Source: Desulfobacillus sp041396245
Lineage (GTDB): Bacteria; Pseudomonadota; Gammaproteobacteria; Burkholderiales; Rhodocyclaceae
Length of the DNA stretch: 32,438 nt
Assembly (NCBI GenBank): GCA_041396245.1
Contig: JAWKYW010000023.1
Location: 1 to 32,438 of the forward strand
Direction of reading: 5' to 3'
In this document: one piece after another, positions 24,601 through 32,105 of the stretch
How the letters are laid out: the number at the start of each line of letters is the position of its first letter
Position numbering within the stretch: position 1 is the first letter of the stretch
Made by a program: the position numbers and the translations under genes
The notes under the pieces: model-generated
Seen by the model: the letters and a program-made list of their open reading frames with translations, nothing else
The model's database searches: none
What the model was told of the DNA's origin: nothing

Positions 24601-25038
24601 TCACCAACTGGTGATGTCGGCGTCTTCGCCCGAGCCGCCGGATTTGCCGTCGCGGCCGAGGGAAGAAAGATCGAAATCGCCGTGCTGCCCGGGGGCTTTG
24701 TAGATGAAGGTCTTGCCCCAGGGGTCGAGCGGAACGTCTTTCTGCAGATAAGGACCGGCCCATTTCGGTTCCGTGCCGGGCTTTTTGACGAGCGCCGCCA
24801 GCCCCTGCTCCGTCGTCGGATAGTGTCCCGTGTCCAGCCGGTAGTGATCGAGCGCCTTCTCGAGCGCCGAAATCTGCGCGCGCGCCGCCTTGACCTCCGC
24901 CTTGCCCAGTTGGCCGAAATACTGCGGCCCGACATAGCCGGCCAGGAGCCCGATGATGGCCACGACCACCAGCAGCTCGAGCAGGGTAAAGCCCTTGGAG
25001 TACGGCAGGCGGGGCGCGCTTGTGTTTGCGCGACTCAT
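24601..25038 (-). CDS. gspG: GspG major pseudopilin
   Basis: This 145-aa protein is a canonical GspG: leader ending in KG|FTLLELLVVVAIIGLLAGYV with the assembly glutamate, then YPTTEQGLAALVKKP, GPYLQKDVPLDPWG and FIYKAPGQHGDFDL. The C-terminal calcium-site region is LGRDGKSGGSGEDADITSW. GGGAGG upstream supports the ATG at 25038. It is the first gene of the eleven-gene cluster and the only pseudopilin with the full GspG calcium loop. Confidence 0.95.
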   Translation of the reverse strand: MSRANTSAPRLPYSKGFTLLELLVVVAIIGLLAGYVGPQYFGQLGKAEVKAARAQISALEKALDHYRLDTGHYPTTEQGLAALVKKPGTEPKWAGPYLQKDVPLDPWGKTFIYKAPGQHGDFDLSSLGRDGKSGGSGEDADITSW

Positions 25039-25378
25039 TTTAAGGTTCCCTCCCTGTCGGCATTCTATCGCTTCGCTGGAGAGTGCGTAAGGAGAGGTGG
25101 CACTGAGGTGCTTTACTCAGGGGTCGCTTGAATGGTCGACAGAGCATTTCGATTTCATCAGGGTGTTGAGCGCGTTCTTGTCGCCTCATTTGGCGACTAC
25201 TGAGTAAGTTTAAACCGCCAAGTAGATTATCGAATATTTATGCAACATGCAAAATTGTATATTGACTTCGCATGGCACGGCGATGGACAATGCTGTCGTA
25301 TTCAAAAATGACTCCGATTGATCGGAGCGCATATGTGCCGCATGCAATTGGGGCGCCTTGAAATGAGGGGGGGATTCT
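25039..25378. promoter_or_regulatory. Divergent intergenic region between gspG and RHS gene A
   Basis: These 340 bp must hold the minus-strand promoter of the secretion operon and the plus-strand promoter of the RHS genes. On the plus strand TTGACT (25262-25267) and GACAAT (25286-25291), 18 nt apart, are a weak sigma-70 candidate. The dyad CTCCGAT-TG-ATCGGAG (25312-25327), followed by GCATATGTG, recurs upstream of the second A-like gene at 32033. The same block lies in a 29-codon frame (25272-25361) that shares RSAYV with the short ORF at 31998. No terminator is seen. Confidence 0.4.
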
Positions 25379-28051
25379 GTGGGTGCGGGTTCGTTTGGTT
25401 TTTTCCAGCGATTGCGAAATGATCCTTCGCCTAAAGGCATTAACTGCTCCTGTCTGCGGTTAAGGAGCTTTTTCCTGCTATTCATTGTTGTTGAAGCAAT
25501 CACAGTTCCATCGGCATTTTCACAACAGTGCCAATTTCTTCCGGTTGGCAGTTGTTGGCCTGCACCTGCTGGATGGAGTAGTAGTTGTCAGCCTGAGCCG
25601 CCAGCGACAACCACCCCGAGCTATGCAGCCAAATTGAACACCTCTCTTTCGAGCGGGGTATATCTTCCACCTCAGAGCTACCAAGCAGCAGCTACAGCGT
25701 CTTGTACACGCTGGCAGGACGAATTTAATGCTATCGCTCATGGCAATCCATCAGTTCCATTTGCACCCTTGAATCAAGCATGGATATGGAATAACTCATA
25801 TTCGTTCTACGGTTCTGGTAGCAGCGATGGCACAAATCCAAATTATGCAGGTTATGTGAAAGGGTATTGGTTTAAACCGCTCTCATGTACTGGCACATGG
25901 TGGGAAACACAATCTTCCTGGTGCAGTAGCCCAAGTGGGTGTCCAGGTACGCGATATGCAGGGGAGGCATACACGTGTGGATACAACACTTGGTGTTACA
26001 ACGTTACACCACGCTACAACGACGGCAGAGGAGCAGCCGGTCTTTACGCCTATTGCCCAATTGGTTATGTGGGCCAGGAAGGGGCGAGTATCGACAGTGA
26101 TGTGTGCAGGTTGCAAACCGCCGGCCAGGTAATGAAACCATCGGATGGTATTTGCTCAGTCCGCCGAACCGCTGTTGGCGATTACGAAAAAGACCCAAGA
26201 GACCCCGATTGCACCGCCAACTTGCAATGCGGGCCGGATCCCAAGAGTCTCAATTCCTGCCCTAGCACAACACAACCGATCAGCTTCGCGATCGGGGACA
26301 AATATCTGGCCGAGGCCGACTATCGTAGTGGTGGGGTTATCCCGCTTGAATTCGTGCGTCGCTACAACTCAATTTCAAAGAACACAAGCCGGAGCGGGGC
26401 AAACTGGCGAACGATGCCCAGCCTTGCCATTTATTCCAATGTTGTCACAGCCAACCGCTCTGATCACAAGACATTCACTTTCGTCCTTACGAATAACTCG
26501 TGGGTTCCGGATGCCGATATCAGTGAACGCCTTGTACGCTTAACGGATGCTGGCGGAAACACCTCGGGGTGGGAGCTGACCACACGTGAAGGCATAGTTG
26601 AAGGCTATGACCCAGCAGGCGTGATTGTCTTCATAAGGCATCCCTCCGGGCTGACTCAATCATTTACCAACGTCTCGTCCAACCACGTCACAATTGCCGA
26701 TGTCGCCGGCCGCTCACTGGTTCTCGACTACAACGCCCAGAATCGTCTTGCAGCCCTTACTGATTCTTCTGGTGGCATCACCAGCTACACCTACGACGCC
26801 AATGCCAATTTGGTCTCGGTGACCTACCCAGACGGTTCGGTCCGTCAGTACCACTATGAGAACACCACGTACAAGAATGCCTTGACGGGTATCACGGATG
26901 AACGCGGGGTGAGGTACATCACCTACACCTACGATGCGGAAGGCAAGGCGGTAGGCGAAGTGCTGGCGGGCGGCGTGGAGTCCTACGGACTTGCCTTCGG
27001 CACCAACCAAACCACCGTCACCGACCCGCTCGGCACGCAACGCACCTACAACTTCCAGACGATATTGGGGGTAGTCAAGAACACCGGGGTGAGCCAGCCC
27101 GGTGGTTCCGGCTGCGGTCCTGCGGCCGAGGCGGTCACCTACGACGCCAACGGCAACGTATCGAGCCGTACCGACTTCAACGGCAAGAAGACGACGTACG
27201 TCTACGATCTGACGCGGAACCTCGAGACCAGCCGCACCGAAGGCTTGGCGAGTAGCGGTGCAGCCCTGCCCGAAACAAGAACCATCACCACAGCTTGGCA
27301 CACCACCTGGCGACTGCCTATCGAGGTGAACGAATACGCCGGCGCATCGGCTTCTGGCAATCCGCTGCGCCGTACACAGACCGCCTACGACGACAAGGGC
27401 AACGTCACCAGCCGCAGCGTCACCGACGTCGCCGCCGGCGTGACGAGGACGTGGGCCACCAGCTACACCTACTCCGTGGCGGTCCCCGGCCTCATCCTGC
27501 AGAAGGTCGAAGACGGCCCGCGCACCGATGTGGCGGATACCACCGTCACCGACTACTACCCGCACGACGAAGTCTGTGCCGGGGCGGCCTTGGGCACCGG
27601 ACGCGACAAAGGCTGCCGCGGGCAGGCGAAACGCATCACCAACCCATTGGGCCAGGTGACGCAATTCACCCGCTACAACGCCCACGGCCAGGCCGAGGAG
27701 ATCGTCGACCCGAATGGCGTGGTCACCACGCTCACCTACGACCTCAGGCAGCGCCTCACCAGCCGCAGCACGGCCGGCGAGACCACCGCCTTCCAGTACG
27801 ACCCGGTGGGCCAGCTCACCCGTCTCACCCAACCTGACGGCAGCTACATCGCCTACACCTACGACGGCGCCCGCCGCCTGACCGAGGTTGCCGACAACCT
27901 CGGCAACCGGATTGCCTACACGCTGGACGCGGCGGGCAACCGCACCAAGGAAGAGGTCTTCGACCCACAAGGTGCCATGGCCAAGACGCTCAACCGCGCC
28001 TACGACGCGCTGGGACGGATGCAAACCCTCACGGGAGTGGGCAATGAATAA
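25379..28051 (+). CDS. RHS/YD-repeat protein A (N-terminal half of split RHS)
   Basis: The 890-aa protein starts at GTG 25379 (GAGGGGGGG just upstream). It has a long basic n-region, a hydrophobic signal segment (FFLLFIVVEAI, cut near AFS), and a Cys/Trp/Tyr-rich head to about residue 270. A DUF6531-like RHS entry motif follows (FAIGDKYLAEADYRSGG, PLEFVRRYNS), then many YD repeats (for example TYDANANLVSVTYPDGS). It stops within a YD repeat with no DPxGL core end and no toxin tip. The first ~1.3 kb is more AT-rich than the rest, a mosaic look. Its stop overlaps the start of gene B by 8 nt, suggesting that A and B together form one RHS shell. Confidence 0.85.
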   Translation: MGAGSFGFFQRLRNDPSPKGINCSCLRLRSFFLLFIVVEAITVPSAFSQQCQFLPVGSCWPAPAGWSSSCQPEPPATTTPSYAAKLNTSLSSGVYLPPQSYQAAATASCTRWQDEFNAIAHGNPSVPFAPLNQAWIWNNSYSFYGSGSSDGTNPNYAGYVKGYWFKPLSCTGTWWETQSSWCSSPSGCPGTRYAGEAYTCGYNTWCYNVTPRYNDGRGAAGLYAYCPIGYVGQEGASIDSDVCRLQTAGQVMKPSDGICSVRRTAVGDYEKDPRDPDCTANLQCGPDPKSLNSCPSTTQPISFAIGDKYLAEADYRSGGVIPLEFVRRYNSISKNTSRSGANWRTMPSLAIYSNVVTANRSDHKTFTFVLTNNSWVPDADISERLVRLTDAGGNTSGWELTTREGIVEGYDPAGVIVFIRHPSGLTQSFTNVSSNHVTIADVAGRSLVLDYNAQNRLAALTDSSGGITSYTYDANANLVSVTYPDGSVRQYHYENTTYKNALTGITDERGVRYITYTYDAEGKAVGEVLAGGVESYGLAFGTNQTTVTDPLGTQRTYNFQTILGVVKNTGVSQPGGSGCGPAAEAVTYDANGNVSSRTDFNGKKTTYVYDLTRNLETSRTEGLASSGAALPETRTITTAWHTTWRLPIEVNEYAGASASGNPLRRTQTAYDDKGNVTSRSVTDVAAGVTRTWATSYTYSVAVPGLILQKVEDGPRTDVADTTVTDYYPHDEVCAGAALGTGRDKGCRGQAKRITNPLGQVTQFTRYNAHGQAEEIVDPNGVVTTLTYDLRQRLTSRSTAGETTAFQYDPVGQLTRLTQPDGSYIAYTYDGARRLTEVADNLGNRIAYTLDAAGNRTKEEVFDPQGAMAKTLNRAYDALGRMQTLTGVGNE

Positions 28052-31000
28052 GCATCGGCAGTCCCTGTCGCCCCTGGCGCTCGCCGCCGGCCTCCTGGCC
28101 ACCGGTCCGCTCTTCGCCCAATCCCCGGTCACGACTTACGAGTACGACGCCGGCGGCAACCGCAGCAAGGTGACGGCGCCCTTGAACCGCATCACCCTCA
28201 TGAGCTACGACGCGCTGAACCGTTTGGCCCAGACGACGGATCCGGCCGGCAGCATCGTGCGCTACGGCTACGACGCCCTCGACCGGCTCGTCTCGGTGAC
28301 CGACCCCCGGAACCTCGTCACCGGCTACCAGTACAACGGTCTGGGCGATCTGGTCGCCCAAACGAGTCCCGACACCGGCACGACGCAGCACACCTTTGAT
28401 GCCGCCGGCAACCTCCTGACCCGAACGGACGCCAAGGGCCAGACCACCGGCTACCAGTACGATGCCGCCAACCGCCTCACCCGCATCCAGTACAGTGACG
28501 GCCAGATCACCGACTACGCCTACGACCAGGGCCCGAACGGAGCGGGGCGGCTCACCGGCCTCACCCATACCTATCCCGCCGGCCACCCCTTCGCCGGCAC
28601 GCTCGCGCTCGGCTTCGCCTATGACGCGCGCGGGCGGCTCCTCTCCGAAGCGCGCACCCTGCCCAACGGCCAGAACGCCGTGCTGACCTACCAGTACGAC
28701 GCCGCCGGGCGGCTGGCCCAGCTCACCTATCCCTCCGGCCGGCAGCTTGCCTACCAGTACGATGCCGCCGGGCGGGTGAGCGAGGTGACCACCACCTCTG
28801 CCGGCGGCGCCCCCCAGACGATCGCCGCGGGCATCGGCTACCGCCCCTTCGGCCCGGCCGCCGCCCACACCTGGGGCAATGGTGCGACCCACAGCCGCGG
28901 CTTCGATGCCGAGGGGCGGCCCTCGGCCTATCCGCTGGGGGGAAGCGCCACCCTCATCGGCTACGACGACGCGAGCCGCATCCTCTACCAGACCGATGCC
29001 GCCAACGCCGCGCTCACCACCTCCTACGCCTATGATGCCGCCGACCGGCTCACCGGGCAGGTCGAACCGGCCACCACGCGCAGCTGGAGCTACGACGCGG
29101 TGGGCAACCGCCTCGCCCAGACCGTCGGTGCGGCGACCACCGCCTACCAGTACGGCGCCACCAGCAACCGCCTCACCCAGGCCGGCAGCCGCACGATCGA
29201 CGCCGACGCTGTCGGCGCCATCACCAATGATGGCATCAACCAATACACCTACGACGCCCGCGGCCGCATGATCCGCAGCACGAGCGCCGCCGGCACCACC
29301 GACTACCTCGTCGACCCCCTCGGCCGGCGCCTGATGAAGCACGGTCCGCTCGGCAGCACCGCCTTCCTCTACGACCAAACCGGCCACCTCGTGGCCGAAC
29401 TGGACGCACAAGGCAACGCGGTGCAGGAACACCTGTGGGCCAACGACGCGCCGCTCGCCGTGGCCGTGGCCGGCAGCGCAGGCGGGGGCGGCGGCAGCGA
29501 GGTGATCCTCGACAACGGCAGCGCCGCCTTCACTGTCACCGGCGCCTGGCCGCTGTCCACGGCGGTCGCCGGCTACCAGGGCGCCAACTACCAGACCCAT
29601 GCCGGCGCCGACACGCCGGCGGGCATCGTCGTCGACAACGGGGATGCCGGCTTCGCGAGCACCGGCACCTGGACCGCCTCCACGGCCGTCTCGGGCTACC
29701 AGGGCACGAACTACCTGCACCACACTGCCGACGCCGACCCGGTCGGCAGCCTCATCGTGGACAACGCCCAGGGCAGCGCCAGCGGCGCCTGGAATCCTTC
29801 CACCGCCGTCCCGGGCTACCAGGGCGCCAACTACCAGACCCACCCGGCCGGCAGCGGCACGGACAGCTTCGCCTGGAGCGCCACGCTGGCGCCCGGCCAG
29901 TACCGCGTCTACGCCAAATGGACGGCGCATGCCAACCGCGCCACGAATGCCCAATACACCGTCAGCCATCAAGGCGGCCAGGACACCCAGACGGTGGATC
30001 AGAGAACCAACGGCGGCGCCTGGAATCTCCTCGGCACCTATACCTTCGACACTGCCGGCGCGGTCTCGCTGAGTGACGCCGGCGACGGCTACCTCATCGC
30101 CGATGCGGTGAAGTTCGTGCCACTGACCGGCACGGCGCCCACCGCCACCTGGACGGCGGCGCTCACCCCCGGCAGCTACCAGGTCTACGCACGCTGGACG
30201 GCGCACGCCAACCGTGCCACGAACGCCCAGTACACCATTACCCATCAGGGCGGCCAGGACACCCTGACGGTGAACCAGCAAACCAACGGCGGCGCCTGGA
30301 GCCTCCTCGGTACCTACAGCTTCGGCGCCAGCGGTGCGGTGAGCGCATCGAGCGCCGCCGACGGCTACGTCATCGCCGATGCGGTGAAGTTCGTGCCGGC
30401 CGGCGCCGGGTTCGACACCGCCGTCTGGACGCCGAACCTCACCGGCACCTACGAAGTCCACGCCAAATGGACCGCCCACCCGAACCGCGCCACGAACGCC
30501 CAGTACACCGTCGCCCATCAGGGCGGGGTGAGCACGGTGACGGTGAGCCAGCAGGCCAATGGCGGCGCCTGGAATCCGCTCGGCACCTATGCGCTCACGC
30601 CGCAGAGCGCCATCGCGCTCTCCAGCCAGGCCAACGGCTATGTGATCGCGGATGCGATCCGCCTGGTGCCGACCGGCTCGAACCAGCCGGCGGCATTGCA
30701 CTACGTGCATACCGACCACCTGGGTACGCCGCGGGCGGTGGTCGATCAGAACAATCAGACCCTCTGGCGCTGGGAGGGGGAGGCCTTCGGCAATGCTCCG
30801 GCCAACGAGGATGCGGACGGCAATGCCATCCCGCTGGCCTACAACCTCCGCTTCCCGGGGCAGTATCTCGACAAGGAAACCAATCTCCATTACAACGGCG
30901 CGAGAGACTACGATCCGGCGACGGGACGTTATCCGACTGCGGATCCGATCGGGCTTGCCGGCGGCATCAACCCATATCTCTATGCGAACGCGAATCCGTT

Positions 31001-31343
31001 GATGTACGCGGACCCGGATGGTTTGAATCCGGCGGGATTGATCCGGGTTGGACTTGCGGCGGCGTTGGCTGCGGCAAGAGCCGCAAAGGCCGGCATCGAA
31101 AAAGGTTACAACGCATGCAAGAACATTCGCTGCAAGATTGCGATTCACGGCCCGCACCACTACTTCGGATGGCCGTTTAACCAAAAGATGTGCCATGTCC
31201 AGCTCAATTGCTGGGTCAAGGGAGTTAAGGGCTCCAAATTCGTGTTGCGGTTCCCATACTCATGCGATTTTCCTGGGACTCCTGCCGCTGGCGCGGGTCT
31301 GCTGACACCCGATGAGCAGGACAACGGGGAGGGCGAGGAATGA
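28044..31343 (+). CDS. RHS/YD-repeat protein B with golvesin-like insert and C-terminal toxin tip
   Basis: The 1099-aa protein starts at ATG 28044 (GGGAGTGGG upstream) with its own Sec signal peptide (LALAAGLLATGPLFA|Q). YD repeats run from about residue 30 to 475. A ~400-aa insert of golvesin-type modules (about 485-880) follows, then the RHS core end (HTDHLGTPRAVVD, then DPIGLAGG at 967 and YANANPLMYADPDG). The last ~100 residues are an unrelated tip, with HGPHHYFGWPF and several cysteines, encoded by more AT-rich DNA. In this family the tip is the toxin; I cannot name its activity. The next gene overlaps its stop, as toxin-immunity pairs do. Confidence 0.87.
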   Translation: MNKHRQSLSPLALAAGLLATGPLFAQSPVTTYEYDAGGNRSKVTAPLNRITLMSYDALNRLAQTTDPAGSIVRYGYDALDRLVSVTDPRNLVTGYQYNGLGDLVAQTSPDTGTTQHTFDAAGNLLTRTDAKGQTTGYQYDAANRLTRIQYSDGQITDYAYDQGPNGAGRLTGLTHTYPAGHPFAGTLALGFAYDARGRLLSEARTLPNGQNAVLTYQYDAAGRLAQLTYPSGRQLAYQYDAAGRVSEVTTTSAGGAPQTIAAGIGYRPFGPAAAHTWGNGATHSRGFDAEGRPSAYPLGGSATLIGYDDASRILYQTDAANAALTTSYAYDAADRLTGQVEPATTRSWSYDAVGNRLAQTVGAATTAYQYGATSNRLTQAGSRTIDADAVGAITNDGINQYTYDARGRMIRSTSAAGTTDYLVDPLGRRLMKHGPLGSTAFLYDQTGHLVAELDAQGNAVQEHLWANDAPLAVAVAGSAGGGGGSEVILDNGSAAFTVTGAWPLSTAVAGYQGANYQTHAGADTPAGIVVDNGDAGFASTGTWTASTAVSGYQGTNYLHHTADADPVGSLIVDNAQGSASGAWNPSTAVPGYQGANYQTHPAGSGTDSFAWSATLAPGQYRVYAKWTAHANRATNAQYTVSHQGGQDTQTVDQRTNGGAWNLLGTYTFDTAGAVSLSDAGDGYLIADAVKFVPLTGTAPTATWTAALTPGSYQVYARWTAHANRATNAQYTITHQGGQDTLTVNQQTNGGAWSLLGTYSFGASGAVSASSAADGYVIADAVKFVPAGAGFDTAVWTPNLTGTYEVHAKWTAHPNRATNAQYTVAHQGGVSTVTVSQQANGGAWNPLGTYALTPQSAIALSSQANGYVIADAIRLVPTGSNQPAALHYVHTDHLGTPRAVVDQNNQTLWRWEGEAFGNAPANEDADGNAIPLAYNLRFPGQYLDKETNLHYNGARDYDPATGRYPTADPIGLAGGINPYLYANANPLMYADPDGLNPAGLIRVGLAAALAAARAAKAGIEKGYNACKNIRCKIAIHGPHHYFGWPFNQKMCHVQLNCWVKGVKGSKFVLRFPYSCDFPGTPAAGAGLLTPDEQDNGEGEE
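29502..30672 (+). repeat. Three golvesin-like modules arranged N-N-N-C-C-C
   Basis: Three copies of an N-half (VDNG...GYQGxNY) start at about 29502, 29625 and 29751. Three copies of a C-half (WTAHANRATNAQYT...NGGAW..LGTY...GYVIADAVKF) start at about 29868, 30144 and 30420. An ordinary golvesin-type module is one N-half followed by one C-half. The order here fits one module inserted in the loop of another, twice. Confidence 0.75.
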
Positions 31344-31684
31344 AGATCGTACGAGCATCTAGCCCTGAGGATTTCGGTGCCATACTCGATTACATTCATG
31401 ATCGCAGCTATGAACTCAATCGCCTACAGTTCGACCGGGATCGGCAAGAGTTAAGGATTCCGATTCAGCTAGGCAGAAAAGGGCTTGAGGGATTGTTAGT
31501 TATTCGAAACGCAAATGCTTTTAGTGTTCGTGATGATGCTCAGATTGATGAAGGAGACATCAACACAATTGAGTACGAGCATGCCTTAGTTGTCATAAAA
31601 GGAGCTATACCAGTCGATTTGACAGTCGCGGTGTCGGTTCTGGATATCGAACTGGTGTTGCCGGATAACGCCCCCCTTGCCTAG
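31340..31684 (+). CDS. Candidate immunity protein for the RHS tip
   Basis: This 114-aa acidic soluble protein has no signal peptide and no known family that I recognise. Its ATG overlaps the stop of RHS gene B (ATGA), placing it in the exact position of a cognate immunity gene. It shares the low-GC composition of the toxin tip, which fits joint replacement of tip and immunity. Immunity function is inferred from position. Confidence 0.65.
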   Translation: MKIVRASSPEDFGAILDYIHDRSYELNRLQFDRDRQELRIPIQLGRKGLEGLLVIRNANAFSVRDDAQIDEGDINTIEYEHALVVIKGAIPVDLTVAVSVLDIELVLPDNAPLA

Positions 31685-31870
31685 CAAGCTGGAAAGTCAG
31701 TCCCCGCAGCACGGCGACCTGTGTGCAAGCGCGGAAAACCCGGGACAGACCACGAATAGCGATTGACCTGCGCAAAAGTCAGTCCCCGCAGCACGGCGAC
31801 CTGCACGGAATTAAAGGTACCGGAGTCGATTTGAATTCGCTGATTCACTTCGACGTTAAATATCAGCCTC
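31685..31870. other. Intergenic junction region
   Basis: These 186 bp after the immunity gene hold no gene I can support. They contain the two copies of a 29-bp direct repeat and run into the decayed tail of an A-like gene, so they probably contain a recombination junction. Confidence 0.4.
31693..31803 (+). repeat. 29-bp direct repeat pair
   Basis: A 29-nt sequence beginning AAAGTCAGTCCCCG and ending ACGGCGACCTG occurs at 31693-31721 and, without mismatch, at 31775-31803. The 53 nt between them show no obvious structure. Only two copies exist. Confidence 0.8.
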
Positions 31871-31980
31871 CGCACCAAGGAAGAGGTCTTCGACCCGCAA
31901 GGGGCGCTCGCCAAGACGCTCGTGCGAGCCTACGACGCGCTGGGGCGAATGCATACCCTTACGGGAGTGGCCGCAGAGTA
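31871..31980 (+). pseudogene. Remnant of the 3' end of an RHS A-type gene
   Basis: The 100 nt at 31871-31970 match the end of gene A (27941-28040) with about 13 mismatches and no gap. They encode RTKEEVFDPQGALAKTL and YDALGRMHTLTG, ending in a stop at 31978-31980. No 5' part precedes it, so it is an orphan tail left by recombination within the RHS array. Confidence 0.8.
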
Positions 31981-31997
31981 GGAAAAAAGGAGGGAAA

Positions 31998-32105
31998 ATG
32001 AAAAATATCCTGGGCTTCGCTTTGCAGCTAATTCCGATGAATCGGAGTGCATATGTGACCAGAGTGACCAGACAAGAAGTTGTCTCGAAACGAGGAGGGC
32101 TGTGA
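31998..32105 (+). CDS. Short ORF (35 aa) coupled to the second RHS A-like gene
   Basis: ATG at 31998 follows a strong Shine-Dalgarno (AAGGAGGG) by four bases. The frame runs 35 codons, including PMNRSAYVTRVTRQ, and its TGA (32103-32105) overlaps the GTG start of the next gene (32102). The frame upstream of gene A shares PxxRSAYV. It may be a coupling leader peptide. The conserved block could instead be kept as a DNA or RNA element. Confidence 0.4.
   Translation: MKNILGFALQLIPMNRSAYVTRVTRQEVVSKRGGL
32033..32046 (+). promoter_or_regulatory. Conserved dyad upstream of the second A-like gene
   Basis: TCCGAT-GA-ATCGGA is an imperfectly spaced dyad followed by GTGCATATGTG. The equivalent TCCGAT-TG-ATCGGA with GCGCATATGTG lies at 25313-25326 before gene A, at a similar distance (about 55 nt) from each GTG start. 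Confidence 0.4.

Noticed and set aside
28040..28055. Frameshift splitting one RHS gene into A and B
   Set aside because: Gene B begins with its own ribosome-binding site and a clear signal peptide, and the YD periodicity does not continue through the junction.
28029..31196. Very long minus-strand open frame opposite RHS gene B
   Set aside because: It mirrors the repetitive GC-rich RHS sequence and is low-complexity; the plus-strand frame has clear YD and core motifs.
31693..31803. Possible CRISPR array from the two 29-bp repeats
   Set aside because: Only two copies, a 53-nt gap, no third unit, no cas gene nearby and an RHS recombination setting.
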